A stretch of DNA of 64,000 bases, taken from contig JARHVA010002005.1 in assembly GCA_037957365.1 (NCBI GenBank), forward strand, positions 763,501 to 827,500, read 5' to 3'. Under the pieces are notes generated by a model. It was not told the DNA's origin. It worked only from the letters and a program-made list of their open reading frames with translations, and made no database searches. A program made the position numbers and the translations under genes. Source of the stretch: Torreya grandis (taxonomy: Eukaryota > Streptophyta > Pinopsida > Cupressales > Taxaceae). Below, piece by piece: positions 27,735 to 40,239 of the stretch (the stretch's first letter is position 1; each line of letters begins with the position of its first letter).

Positions 27735-27743
27735 TATAAATAG
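27735..27743 (+). promoter_or_regulatory. TATA box (TATAAATAG)
   Basis: CTATAAATAGAGGA is a textbook plant TATA box followed by a pyrimidine-rich leader. It may be the promoter of an otherwise unrecognised LTR that starts near 27605 (TGTATGTAGGCC); no second LTR was found. A 5' splice-site-like ATGGTAAGTG lies 400 bp downstream at 28135-28144. Confidence 0.4.
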
Positions 27744-28369
27744 AGGACTCTATGAATCTCCTTTAATTTAGCCCTTTTCCTCTACAATTCTCTATTCTAG
27801 ATATTTCTAAGGAATTAAAAACTCCTTAGCCATTGATCTCAATGGTTCAAAATTAAATGTGAGCCATTGATTATCCCCTCCATTTTTTAAATAAACAAGT
27901 TAATCCCTCCATGAAAATTAACTAAAAACCTCAAAGCTTAGAGACTTCATTCTATCTCACTAACTTGCAACCATAATTATTCTTCTTACATTTATACAGC
28001 TTTATAAAATCCATCAACACAACAAGAATCCATTTAATCCATTGTTAAGCATTATCAATCAATCCAACATTCAACATATTTTGCATCCAAAATTAGTTTG
28101 ATCATCTTAGAGGGGAGAAATAAGAAGTAAAATGATGGTAAGTGTTTGCATTTCAAGCATTTGATTATCTCTTTATCCTCTCTATTTGATGTTGTTTAAA
28201 TTTTAATTTTGTTACTAAAAATAGTAATATTGAGAGAAAATCCCAAATTTAGACTACATTTTAATGACCACAATGGGAGATACTCCCTAAATCTAACCTC
28301 TTGAATTTTCTATAAGTGATTTAGAATCTTATAAGAATAATTGGATCTGAATTAAGCACTAGATTTTGA

Positions 28370-29539
28370 AAAAAATAATCATGTATAGGAGAATTGTGGT
28401 TTTGCAATAGTATTAGTGGTATTGCAGTTGTGATCTTGTACTTAGATAATCAATATTACACTAACATTAGGCTTTAACCACTAACAGTCTTGGGATTTTG
28501 CAGGTTTTTCACTCTAGTGTAACATTGCTACTTTAAAAGTAGTTATATTGCTCTGCTAATAGTAATTTTGCATTAGTAATAGTGATTTTGTAAAAAAAAT
28601 GTACTTGTTATAATACGATTATTTTCTTCTATTTCCAACCTATAGATAGGGATATTTAGCTATTTTGTATTTTTTGGAAGTGTTTTATATCTTTTGTGTG
28701 TAGGAACTAATAGGAATGACTAAGAAATTAATTGTTAGTGGCTAAAGTGCAATATCAAAACTCTCAAATTTGTGGTTTTGCCCTCGTAATCATGATATTA
28801 TGTGTATATTTTTAGTTTTGAAAGGTTTTTTGGTTGTTTTAATATCACTATTTTTCATCTGTTGTTAACCCTTATGCAATTAATTTTGATCTATTGGTAT
28901 TTCCTATAAGGGGTGTATCTTCTATGTGTAGGAAAAAGTAGGTTTGACCAAAATTTGATTCTTGGTGATCAAAGTGTAATATCACAACTCTAAAATCTGA
29001 ATTTTCATCATAGTATTTATGATATTACCATCATGAACTATGGTTTCGTGTTTCTTCATCAAACTGGTAAAACTTTTCCTTATAGTCTTTGATCTATAGT
29101 TAAAGGTTCATCAGGCTCTATTTAGTAATCTAATAATTTCCTTGGAAGGGTAATCTAACTATTTTCAAATCAACCATTTTAAATTTGAACCATTTTGAGT
29201 TTGTTTGGTTAATTGAGTGTTGGGCTGGGTGCTTTTAAGCTGGATGTGTATAGGTTGGATAGGAAGAGGAGACATAAGATTATCTAAAAATTGAAATATG
29301 CATCATTTAACCCTTTTTGGTCTCTAGCATCAATATCACAAATTATGAAGTAGCGATGTTGCATAGCAATCTATGATTTTCTTTATTAATAGAGATATTA
29401 TAATTTTATCAATCTAGGGATAGTTTGATTTACTAAATTAAGTTTTTATCTAGTTGTATAGACCCTTTAGGGCTAAACTGATAAAGATACTTTATTTTTT
29501 GTTCGTATTTTCATCTAAAGTTCCATTTTGTTGGAAATT

Positions 29540-29593
<54 letters not shown>

Positions 29594-29960
29594 AGGTTAT
29601 GATCTACTTTAGGTAGTGATTTAAACCTTTTAAAACCATTTTTGGGATAATAATATAATAATTTAATTTGGTTAAAAAATAGAGATTTTGTAGGTTTTTA
29701 CTTTATTACAAAATTGCCAATCTCAATTTTTTTACAGTTACTACTTTGCCTTAGTAGTCATGGTTTTACACTTATAGATGTAGTCTTTCAGGTTCCTATT
29801 TGTTGACTATAATAATTAATTACTTAATTCAATTCAAAACTCAAAATCTATGTTCTTGACTTATAGTTGTGATATTATAGTCTATGGTTGTAGTTTTGCA
29901 TCTAATTGACTATGCAATTACAGTTTTGGAGGGGAGTATAAATTTGCATTAAGTCAAACT
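28370..29960. repeat. Degenerate interspersed short-motif array
   Basis: Tokens such as GTGATATTG, TTTTGCA, TAGTAAT.GTGATTTTG and TATTGCAGTTGTGAT recur in clusters near 28400, 28550, 28780, 29020, 29340, 29720 and 29880. Spacing is irregular and units are heavily diverged. A (TA) tract of about 42 bp at 29547-29588 is flanked by inverted TTTTCA / TGAAAA. No protein-coding explanation was found. Confidence 0.45.
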
Positions 29961-30814
29961 AGTAACCATTTTATGTAGGATCTCTCAAGATAAGGGCACC
30001 CCATTTATTTTTCTAATCCTTGTGTTTGTAGTAGGGGTGATAAAAATATTAAATTTTATTATTGTTTCTTTTATATATTTGTGTATTGTGTGAATTGATC
30101 ATTCATTTTTGTGCTCTCTCACATAGGTAAATAATTGGGAAAAGTCAATTATGTTTTCCTATTTGTAAAAAAAAATATTCTAGAATAGCATGTGATGAGG
30201 AATTCATCCCCATGCATGGGATTAGTCACTAGGTTTTGGTGACATGGATTTCATCAACATGCATTAGACCAAAATCCATATTCTAATAGAGTATAAATAT
30301 CAAGAGAGTTGTCGTTAAACACTACAATGAAATTCCCCATAAAATTTGTCCATGGAGTGAGGGGAATTTTGGCTCCAATATGAAAATATGTTAGATAGTA
30401 TTCTATATGAACTTTGGCCACACCATACATTCACATATATTGGGGAATCCCTTAGAAACCTTTGTGAAAACCTAGCTTAGGACCTTTTGGCTGTAACAAA
30501 AATTTCACTACTATAGTCAGTATCAACTCTTAAGAATCCATTAAGTTTAGATAGGGTTAACAGGGTTTAGTTGATTCCATAATGGGTCATTGACCCATAT
30601 ACTCACTTGTAAAGCCATTAAATAGTGCAAGCATCAGTTACACACCCTTCTTAGTTTTCTATCTTAGGACTTATTGTTGAGTGTGTTATTTTTGTGTCAT
30701 TTTAAATTTATGTTGCTTATAAACTAAGTAATCCATTCCATTTATTTTTTTAAAAACATATTAGATACCCCTAGGCTGAAAACCATTATTAAACCCTATC
30801 ATAACATCCATATC
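29961..30814. other. AT-rich sequence, nothing recognised
   Basis: Includes a TATAAATATC (about 30292) and the palindrome CCATGCATGG, but no frames, domains or LTR ends. Confidence 0.4.
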
Positions 30815-30950
30815 ACCATCCTACACAACATCTAACTTCCGTCTCATATATTATATTCACCATTCTTAAACAACATCCAATATCTACCTCATATCTTCCA
30901 TTCACCATCCCAAATAACATCTAATATCCATCTCATATCTTCCCATTTCA
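30815..30950. repeat. 45-bp tandem repeat, three copies
   Basis: Units start at 30815, 30859 and 30904 with the pattern ACCATcc..AACATC.AA..TC...CTCATAT.TT. It is modestly diverged. Confidence 0.75.
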
Positions 30951-31557
30951 TCCTCCTTAGATATAATAATTAGTCTTGAAACTAGGTCTTAGTGGTCACC
31001 CATCCCCCTTTATTTTCATCCTTTTAACTAGGTATTATCAATATACATAACCTTTGTTACATACTTTAATCTAGCACCCATCACTTCCCTATCATTGCCT
31101 ATTCATACATAACACCCATTCAATCACTATTTTTATAGTGTGAAAGGTATTTGATCAAATCACCTCTAATATTCTTGTTAGATAAGACTCTTATAGGGTT
31201 TTGTCTTTTGGTAATCATTGGTCATCTTAATCTTCACATCCCTTTAAATATAAGAACACCTTTTTAAGTCACCTTCTTTTACCAATTTTAGATTTTATTT
31301 CTAGACCAAATTAGTATTCAAAACCTCATCATCACTCATCACATCTCACCACTTTTCCACCCTACTTACCCAATATGCCAATCCAAACCTGTGCCCAACT
31401 TCTTAGAATAGGACAAGCGTCTAACCAAGATAACAATTTAGTTAGTCAAAATAAAGATCGTGATAATACACAGTGATATGTAGAATCCTAAATGAAAATA
31501 TGGTTAATTTTAATTCCTCCATAGTGATGACATTAAGACCTTACTTGACCAGTACAT
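30951..31557. other. Host DNA left of the 31.6-41.6 kb insertion
   Basis: No clear coding. It may be leader or gag-proximal sequence of Gypsy relic II, whose coding part resumes after the inserted element at about 41.6 kb. Confidence 0.3.
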
Positions 31558-31562
31558 CTATG
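31558..31562. repeat. Target-site duplication CTATG (left)
   Basis: The five bases CTATG lie immediately before the LTR TG and are repeated exactly at 41599-41603. This is the footprint of integrase-mediated insertion and fixes the element ends. Confidence 0.95.
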
Positions 31563-32938
31563 TGTAGACACCAAAATTGTGTCTACCCCTTGGTCGACTC
31601 CCCCCCTTGGTCCCCTTGGTCCACTTCTACACATTCCTAACCCACACACTTATTAATTTAAAATAATAACTTATTTTAAATTAATAACACCTCCCTTGAC
31701 ACATCACCCATGACACCTCACCCCACCTTGGATACCTCTCCTTAGATGCCTCCCATCACCCTATGACCAATTTATGACCTATTTCAACCCTCCCCATGCC
31801 TATTAAACCTGCCTTCAACCATTTTACCATGACCACTGAACTCGGTAGATGAAAGAACAAGTAGAAGGCCAAAAATAGCCTTTTTCCATTTTTCTAGCTG
31901 TCGACGTCGATTACCAGTTGGTCGACGTTGGTGGGATCACCGACGTCAACCGCTTAAAACAACCTGAAGGTGAATTCTCTTCCTCCTAGGATGCTAAAAT
32001 AACAGTGTTGAATCAATCAATCATAGACCTGGTATTCAACCTCTCTTCTTATCTCAGCTCTCAGACCTGGACATCAACAGGAACTCTCTGAGATCAATCA
32101 TTAGACTTCAACTAAACACACTTTGGCTACAGACACAATAGGTACAAGCATTTCAAACACCTCTGTCTTTGCTCCAAGCAAGAGATAAGTATTCTTCTAC
32201 CCTTTTCATTATTTCAATTATTTAGATTATCTCAGCAATCAGTTTTCTATTCATTGCTTATAAATAACATTATCAACCAGACCCAGCTATCAACCAGACT
32301 AGACCTGACTTCCTCCTGGAAAGGCTGAAAAGCCTTCTTCATACTCCTTACCCTTTTTGACAGCCTATCCTTTACCCCTTGTCCCTCCTAAGACCCTGTC
32401 TATTGCCCTGCAGCCCTACATAGACTCTCAGACTACCACAGACCACTCGATTGACCAAAGACACACCCTGAGACTCATCAAAAGCCCCATTGCCCCGACT
32501 GATTCTGGCCTCCAGGATCATTGCCCCTACCAACATCGGCATACTAACTGATTCTAGCATAACTACTGACGTCAGTGACTATGGAAGATAGATTGCAAGG
32601 AATACAGGTACGCATTGTCTCTATTTCTTTTGCCTAGTCTCTCATTATTTATCTTTATCCGACATTATTTTATCAACTAGTGGACTGTCATCCCACAAGG
32701 AAGTCTTTACACTTTTGGGACTGGGCTTTGGTTGGTAGTCCACCTTACATCCATCTAACAATCTTTGTGTTTGAGTCTTTTTCTTCTACAAGTGTCATCC
32801 TCCACAGCCAAAGAGAAGCTCCTTCAGTCATCTGGATATGGTGTGCAAACGTCATCTGGGTATCATCTAACCCTTGACCAATTAATATTTAGTTTCTTAT
32901 TCCTTTTGAATGTAGAAAAGCGAAAACAGTTAGAAACA
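31563..32938 (+). repeat. 5' LTR
   Basis: Begins TGTAGACACC and ends TTAGAAACA. It is rich in C on the plus strand and contains several ACGT-core sites, including GTCGACGTCGA (about 31901) and CTGACGTCAG (about 32567). Two short frames at 32357-32560 on opposite strands are not convincing genes. Confidence 0.95.
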
Positions 32939-32941
32939 TTC

Positions 32942-32960
32942 TGGCACGCCTGGTGGGACC
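32942..32960 (+). promoter_or_regulatory. Primer-binding site
   Basis: TGGCACGCCTGGTGGGACC starts with TGG, the complement of the tRNA CCA end, three bases after the LTR. It would pair with a tRNA ending GGCGTGCCA; an arginine tRNA is a guess from memory of plant tRNA 3' ends, not verified. Confidence 0.75.
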
Positions 32961-34067
32961 ACTAGGACTTTTCCTTGGGTTCATACTTTTTCTTCTAAAA
33001 ACAAAACATTCATATAGGTGCATTAGGTCTCTTCTTGCATCCTTTTCCTCTATCTCTTCCAAAAGACACTATCAGTAAATTTAAAAAGAATCCTTCTTTT
33101 TCTTTCTTTCCTGCATCTAGAGTAGTGAAATTCATACTCTTCAACCTTTTCTCCACTTGTCTGCATCTGAACACACATTTCAATTTGGGATTAAAATATA
33201 TTGCATCTCATTTCTGCCTGAATGCATACTTAGCTCTCACATCTAGTAACCTAAAACCGCATTATGAATAAATCGTAGCACACTTATGTTACACAACCAG
33301 ACCACTATCACAAATCAAACATCTAAACATACCTGAGACAAGGCCTGACTAGGATTTCATCACCTACTGGATACCTTACCCTTCCTGGCAATCCTACTTG
33401 GACTTCACTACCAAGGGGAAAGCCCACTTTGTTCTCTGGCAGAGGATAAACTCTAGGGGAAGTATATACTAGCTAAGTGATCCAGCTTATCTTTGGGCTC
33501 ATGAAGTGAGGGGAGCTTGCTCCTTAGCACCAGGCCATGTGAAAAACCTAACATAGACTCTTGAGCACCAAAACTAACCTGAAACCAACCTTGGACTACT
33601 TCTTCTAAGACCTGTTCTAAAATCCAACCTCCCACACACTCTTCTAAGGCATAAGCCAACACGACTCTAAAAATTGACTCTTAGGGACTTAACGTTTAGG
33701 GTCTGCTTGTCTTCATCTTCTTTTCTACCTTTATCTAGATTTTTTAGCTGGTGAGGATGCATTTTTCTAAGCTTTAAACAACTCAGAACCTTTTTTTGTC
33801 TTCCTTCCCAAAAACACAGTAGCCGACATCGGTTTTACCACTGACATCAGCAACTTTTTTTTATAGGCATCAGTTTTTCAACCGACGTCAGTCATCGTCA
33901 AACTTCTTCCAAAATAGCAGGTTTAAAACCTGACTTTCTTGTTGTTAGACACACATTCTGAGTTTCTGAAACTAAAAAAAAACACAGTTTCTGGAACCTG
34001 ACCCCTTTTTGCCTTGAATGGTTTTGACATGTAGTCAAACCAAAACTCTTGTCAACCACGCAAGGCA
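32961..34067 (+). other. Untranslated leader of the element
   Basis: About 1.1 kb between primer site and gag, with short frames only. It contains repeated ACATC/ACGTC motifs (about 33832-33890: GCCGACATCGG, CTGACATCAG and ACCGACGTCAG) echoing those in the LTR. Packaging and dimerisation signals are normally found here. Confidence 0.55.
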
Positions 34068-37000
34068 ATGACCACTTCCACCTTCACCCTCTATAACAAG
34101 TCCTCTAATGGAGTGTACTTTAAACACTAAATATTCTCTTACCTAGTTAACCCTCGATCAATCTCCAATTGTTCCTGAAGGGGATCAAAATTTTGAGAGG
34201 TTCCTTGACCATAACATCAAGGCTTTCCAACACTATCTCGCTAAGGGCCAAACGCGAGACTCTTCAATTTAACCAAGTTTGTCACATTTGCAAAACTTGA
34301 TTGTCTTGACTCCACACACTCTTGCACCTATAAATGTGGGAGTGACTACCTATCTTTTTACCAGTGCCACCATTCAATCACCTGTGGCGACATCAAGCCA
34401 TGTTGTGCCCTCTAGCTTTATGACACAACCACTCTTGGCTTCGACATCAATCCCTATAACTAGTCACCAACATGTTGCACCTATACAAGCACAACCAACT
34501 ATGTCATATGCCCCTTTTAACACCTTCCAAGTGCCCTACAATCTAGGGGGTGCCCCACCTACAAATCTGTCAACTGATCTAATCAAGATGTTGATGGATA
34601 AGATGTCTAATCTTGAGACATCCATTTCCGGTTCAAGAAATGCTCTCTCATATGAGCAAATTTGTAATGAACCCATTCATCCCTTAGTCCCAATCTGACC
34701 ATATCCAAGTCAGTGGGAACTTCCCAAGTTTACTCATTTCCAAAGTAAGGAGGACCCGCAACAACATTTACGAGCGTTTAGACATGCTTGTTACCTTATA
34801 GCTCATGACGTTGCGTTGTTGCTACGCACATTTCCCATGTCACTTTCGGGGGCTGCCCTTGATTGGTATAGTTCCCTTACTAGTCATTCTATCTTTTCAT
34901 TCACTCAACTAGCTCAACTTTTTCTTGACCACTTTTCAATTAACATCACTAAAAAGGTCTCCATCACGGACCTATATTCTATTAGACAATTTGATGATGA
35001 ATCTATAGCTGACTTCGTTTCCCGTTAGAGAGGCTTCTCTTTACCTCAACCTAAGCTCATTAAGCTCTTCTCTAGAGTATGTGCCAAGCATATCTCATCT
35101 ACTTTGTAGGTTCAAACATTTTGCACATTTGACGAAGCTTTCACGATGGCCAGAAAGCTTGAACTCCGCACGATCGAAGAGGACAAGGTCAAATTGTGAA
35201 ATAACAACGCAAAATCCAATGACCCTTCTTCACCCAAACCTTCTTCTTCCCACTCCAAGTCTAAATGAGTGGCAAACACTATATTCATTAGACCATCATC
35301 TTCAACAACAACCAACCAATCTCAACCTTCCACATCAGACTACATCACAAAACAATTCCAACAACAGTATATACAGCGTCAATATACTCTTATAGGAGAA
35401 TTATACTCTTCCATTTTGGATAAACTTGTCAAGTAGGGGGTCCTCAATCTCTCTCAAATTCATCCACCCCAATTTGACTCCTTAAAACCTATCCCTGCAT
35501 GGTACAGGGAAAATGACTTCTGCAATTATCATCATGTCAAAGGCCATGACACAGACAACTATAAAACCTTCAAAAACATTGTCCAAGACATGCTAGATAA
35601 AGGTGATCTTGTTTTGGATAACCCAAACATGTTGCCTAACCAAAACATAGACATCTTTAGACAACCTTTTCCTAACCATCCCCCTAGCCAAAACAACATT
35701 CAGACCATGGCCGGTGACTCCCAAGAGTGTAATATACGCACAGTCAACATGGTTTTACCTTCTATTCCTAACCAACCTCTTCCATAGTCTAAAGAGGTTA
35801 GTCAACCTACTTGTCCACCACAGGGAGAAGAGCCTTCTTCTCTTATTTGTCCACCATGGGTAGAGGAACCTTCCTCTCCTATTTTGCCTCCACTAATGGA
35901 GGATAATCCTCCATCCACATCTCTTTCACATGTGGGAGAATCTACCTTGACCTCTCACATATTGGAGGATGCCTTGATGACACCAATGCCGACTACCTCA
36001 CCCTCATCCTTCTTATCATCAATGGGGGATCATACTTTTTCTACTCTTTGACCACACGAAGAAGCCAAGATCATCCCTACGCTCTTTCCAACTAAAGAGC
36101 CACATTATCTAATTCCTTCTCCACTGAGAGAACTTATCACTTCACCAACTTCGACCAAAGAAGATCCAGTGACGATTCTCTCACAATCACCTCAATCTTG
36201 TAAATGATCGACTATAAAACCTTGTGCAACCTCATCCAAACCCTTGCAATCATCTACCATGCTGAAATAGGTTAAATCCCTCGGTGTGTGCCCTACATCC
36301 AACCTCACTCACCCATAAGTGATGAAAGACTTAAACCTCACCCCACACAATAGTAGCCCTCACACTAAACCAAAGAAGGCTACTAAACCCCGTCGGATAA
36401 CTCCTTCCCCGCCTTCACCATTACCGTCCATCTTGGGTCCACATCCATCTACTTTAGTAGGATTGCTCCCACATCTAACACCTCTCAAAAAAAATGTGCC
36501 ATCTCCACATGTGGCCATACTGCCAACTAATAAGGTGACATGCCAAACCCACCAAACAACTCATAAACAAAAATTGTCAACCTCTACTGCAACAAAGGGT
36601 GCAGACCCATTAAAGGGTTCTTATGCTTTGATGTTGTGTCAATTGTTATAGTCATCTAGCATCATCTTCCCACCTATTAAGCCTTACCAACCTTTCGAAC
36701 CAAAACCACCTTGGTTCGATGACACTAAAATTTGCTGGTATCATCACACACTGGGGCATGACACTGAGCATTGTTGCACCCTTAAGGCTGTCATCCGTCA
36801 ACATCTGGCAAAGGACACCCCTCATGTTGAGGCTTCTTCTAACCACATTTTTGACCAAATATTGACACCATCTCATACCTCTCAAACATCTTCACCTAAA
36901 TCGGGAGCCCATCATCAAATTGTGGTCCCTTTACCACCTTCAACCCCATTATTTGAAATCAACACCATCAATGTGGCCACCAGGTCACAAACTATGAAGG

Positions 37001-37368
37001 ATAAAGGGCAAGAGAAGGTTTCTCTCCCTTAAACATATCCTTTCATCAACCCCCCTCAACCATAAAAACCCAAGGTTTCAATTTTGGGCACATCTCGACC
37101 AACTTTTTCAAAACCAATTCATGACTCCAAGGTGAAACAACTTCACCCAACCTTTGTGAAGACATCTTTGTATGACCTCATACAAAGCTTTCCACAACAT
37201 CATCAAGCCTTAATCAAAGCCTTACAGGAAGTGGAGGTTCAACCTAAAGACCCCCAACCACTACCTGCCTTAGTCCAATCATTACCAACCATTGCCTCCA
37301 TCACCGTCCATCATTTTGAGATTCCAAACTCCAACCTGGAAGATCAGGATCTCACCCTCTTAAACTAA
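34068..37368 (+). pseudogene. Long gag-like pseudogene, frame intact except for stops
   Basis: One frame (with codon starts at 34279, 34816, 35590, 36319 and 37084) runs for about 3.2 kb, broken by about a dozen stops but no obvious frameshift after 34.08 kb. Order: Pro/Thr/Ser-rich N-terminus, a Retrotrans_gag capsid core (ELPKFTHFQSKEDPQQHLRA, then GAALDWYSSL, 34720-35030), a modified knuckle DFCNYHHVKGHDTDNY (about 35518-35565), a long Pro/Ser-rich spacer, and a second knuckle ICWYHHTLGHDTEHCC (about 36730-36777). A likely start is ATG 34068 in a neighbouring frame (MTTSTFTLYNKS). Duplicated C-x-x-H-x-x-x-G-H-D-T knuckles are unusual. Gag forms the particle; here it is the only protein the element encoded. 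Confidence 0.85.
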
Positions 37369-37531
37369 ATCTATCAAGTAAAAGCTTTGCAGGATGCATC
37401 CTTGCATCGCCCTCCTTGACAAAGAGAAGCTTTAATGTCTTCTCTCTATTTTATCCAACCATTTCTCAATCATTCTCCTCATCACCAAAATAACTGGGGT
37501 AATTTGACTCTATCCTGACTATCACAACATC

Positions 37532-37699
37532 GACCAAATATCAACCAAGCCTTGACCAAGCATCAACCAAGCCTTGACCAAATATCAATCAACTGACCTT
37601 GACCAAGCCTCGACCAAGCATTGACCAAGCATCGACCAAGCCTCAACCAAGCCTTAACCAAGCCTCAACCAAACATTGACCAAGCATCAACCAACTTCT
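37532..37699. repeat. 11-bp minisatellite, about 15 units
   Basis: Units alternate between GACCAAGCATC and AACCAAGCCTT types, almost all exactly 11 bp. It directly follows the gag-like frame. Because 11 is not a multiple of three, each unit shifts the reading frame. Confidence 0.9.
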
Positions 37700-37747
37700 T
37701 AAGCATATTCACATCCAATAATGACCAACATGTGACCTCTTTGGAAC

Positions 37748-37920
37748 GAAGAAAATAGGGCAAGTTTGCTCCTAATTGGCTCGGACCTTACATCATGACA
37801 CACAAGCATGGGTCAGGGACTTATCAAAGCCTGAGCCCCTTTATGCCTTGCATCTTTGACCAATCTACTATTAGTCAAGTAATTATTCACTTGACATTTA
37901 ACTTGAGCTCGATCCCTTGA
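37748..37920 (+). pseudogene. Integrase C-terminal tail fragment
   Basis: GKFAPNWLGPYIMTHKHGSG resembles the K-F-x-P-N-W-x-G-P-Y-x-V motif that ends plant Gypsy integrases. It is the only pol piece found in the element, so the deletion of pol probably removed everything between gag and this tail. It is short, and a chance match to a non-coding frame cannot be excluded. Confidence 0.55.
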
Positions 37921-39030
37921 GCAATCCCCATCATCGTCATTTATATTCCTTTTCAACCTACAACCCTATAAACATTAGTTAACCCTTTTGTCAAGCATGG
38001 ATGCTTTGTCCTAATAAAAGCGAAACCCTCTAAACCTCTATAGTCAAGTCCATGACCAAAATTTAGTCAACAAAAAATATAAAATTGGGATGCCTATCTC
38101 AAAAGGTCTTAAATTCTACATGCAGACTACTCCCTCGAAGGACAGCGGCATAATTGCTATAATAAATAGACTGCTCCCTTGAAGGACAACTATTCAAAGA
38201 CATTTAAATATATATATAAATTAGAATATAGACCACTCCCTCAAAGGATGGATATGCCTAAATCTTGCTACAAACAACACTCTGTTAGAAGCTTCTCACA
38301 TCGATCAGCTTCACAAATGACCATAAAACAAAATTACATCCCTATGTAGACTTCCCGCATTGATCAGTCTCCCAAAAAAAAACTGACTGACAAACTATAA
38401 AGTCATGGACTTGTCTATAGTCATTCTCGGGGTCACCTATAAGAGGGGCAAATTTGTTCCTACCAAAAAGGGTTCCCCCTTCCATCCATATCACATAATC
38501 ACACCTATCACCCCAACATACTCAAGGGATTTCGAGCTCACTTAACGTCAAGTGATTTGCTTACTTCTCTAACACAACCAATGGTCAACGACGTAATGCA
38601 TGAATGGGGCTTTTGTTTCTAAACAACCCCCTACCTATGCAATCAATATGGTCCTTGTCAATGAAAGAGCAACGTGCTTTTCGCTTATACATCTTGGTCA
38701 CACATAACCAAATCATCTTCCAAACCAGACCAAATCAAACCAAAACATTTTCAAACCACTGACATGACAGTCCATTTCACATAGTTTTTATGGAAACCAA
38801 TACACATGGAAACTATCGACCACACAATTTATGTCAAGCATAAACCATTGCTTGCTGAAGCATAAATAATCTCAATTCATTTTTAGCATACATCCATCAC
38901 CAATATGGAAACTTGCTAGGGATGAAAGACCACTCAACTGATGTTACAGAATACACCATCACATAATATGGAAAAGGCTGTAACATCATCATACCCTCAT
39001 CATTTATAACTTGGCCAAACCAACCTATCA
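37921..39030 (+). other. 3' untranslated interior with short repeats
   Basis: Three copies of GACTRCTCCCT.GAAGGA occur at 38123, 38169 and 38231, and two copies of CTTC.CRCATYGATCAG at about 38292 and 38349. There is no coding motif. Confidence 0.5.
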
Positions 39031-39550
39031 ACTCATCTGAACTACATTGGTCTGAGGCCCTTCCAACAGGGGCTATGTAGGCATCACTCAGATTACATGA
39101 CATCTTCTGGGGTTAGCTCAGCCACATCCATTTGTTCGTCTATCTGATGGACAAACCATATTACCTCTAACCATGACTTAACCTAGTCCAAACCAACTAT
39201 CAACCACCTATCAACTAGTCTGAACTACATTGGTCTGAGGCCCTTCCAACAAGGGCTATGTAGGCAGCACTCAACTGACATGATGTCTTCTGGGGTTAGC
39301 TCAGCCACATCCATTTGTTTGTCTCTCTGATGGACAAACCATATTACCTTTAACCACGACTTAACCTAGTCCAACCCATCCATAACCGACCCTCTTCCTC
39401 CCTTTTAGGGAGAACTACATTGGCCTGAGGCCCTTCCAATAAGGGCTATGTAGGCAGCACTTAGTTGACATGGGGTTTTCTGAGGTTAGCTCGGCCATTC
39501 CTTTGTCACATGTCATTCCTTCATCCATCCATCTAATGGACCATCTATCA
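39031..39550 (+). repeat. Tandem repeat, period about 183-190 bp, three copies
   Basis: Copies start with ACTACATTGG at 39041, 39224 and 39414. Each has CTGAGGCCCTTCCAA.AAG, GGCTATGTAGGCA, then a TTAGCTC.GCCA block and TGGACAAACC. Copy 3 is truncated. The core resembles a motif I recall in the 3' part of plant Tat-type Gypsy elements, with CpGs lost. Confidence 0.85.
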
Positions 39551-40080
39551 GCACCCGTCACTTTAGATCACTTATATCTCAGCCTGACTCGACCAACGAC
39601 CTTGGAGATCACGACTATCTCCTCTGACCATGACCACTTCTGAGACAACTTTGCCTTAGTTGTTTTGATTGCATGTATGCTACCTCACGAATGGTTAGCA
39701 AAATTGTTCACACCCACATTGCAACCCTCACAAGTATTGGATCACGAGTAAGTTGATCCCCACTACTTGTGACATTTTCATGTTTCCAAGAGTACTTCCT
39801 GAGCCCAGGATACTTGGAACACGATGACCATTAGAGCTACAACTTGGATCAAATAACCCAATCAGCTATGACTAAATGTTGGGGCCCGGTTAATTTGATT
39901 TTGGCATTCCTCAACCTTGACCTGTGATAATTTGACTTGACCATCTTGTGAAGTGGTATGTGCACAATCTTAACTATTGCAGCGTCCACACTCAAACTTC
40001 ACCATATCCATCCACTCTCTATCAAATCAGCACCCGATATCAGGTTACCTTCCCTCAAATCCTACTTTGAGGGGGAATAC

Positions 40081-40235
40081 CTCATCCCATATCTGGGGCA
40101 ACCAACTCTTATTTTTGTCTTACAATTTGTCAGAACAACCAATAGGATGAAAACAACCTTATCCCATACTTGGGGCATTTTACTCCTATTTTTGTCTTGC
40201 AGTTCGTCCAGAACAACCAACAAGACAAAAAGAGG
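40081..40235 (+). repeat. 77-bp direct repeat before the 3' LTR
   Basis: Two copies (from 40081 and 40158) share CT.ATCCCATA, TTGGGGCA, ATTTTTGTCTT and CAGAACAACCAA. The second copy ends in the purine tract. Confidence 0.75.
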
Positions 40236-40239
40236 CAAA
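40226..40239 (+). promoter_or_regulatory. Polypurine tract
   Basis: CAAAAAGAGGCAAA lies immediately before the 3' LTR TG. It is the expected plus-strand primer site. Confidence 0.75.

Noticed and set aside
32357..32560. Overlapping sense and antisense frames in the 5' LTR
   Set aside because: The 3' LTR copy breaks them, and they have no domain; C-rich low-stop sequence explains them.
35081..35395. 104-codon frame inside the gag-like region
   Set aside because: It is a shadow in another frame; the capsid and knuckle motifs are in the frame of 34816 and 35590.
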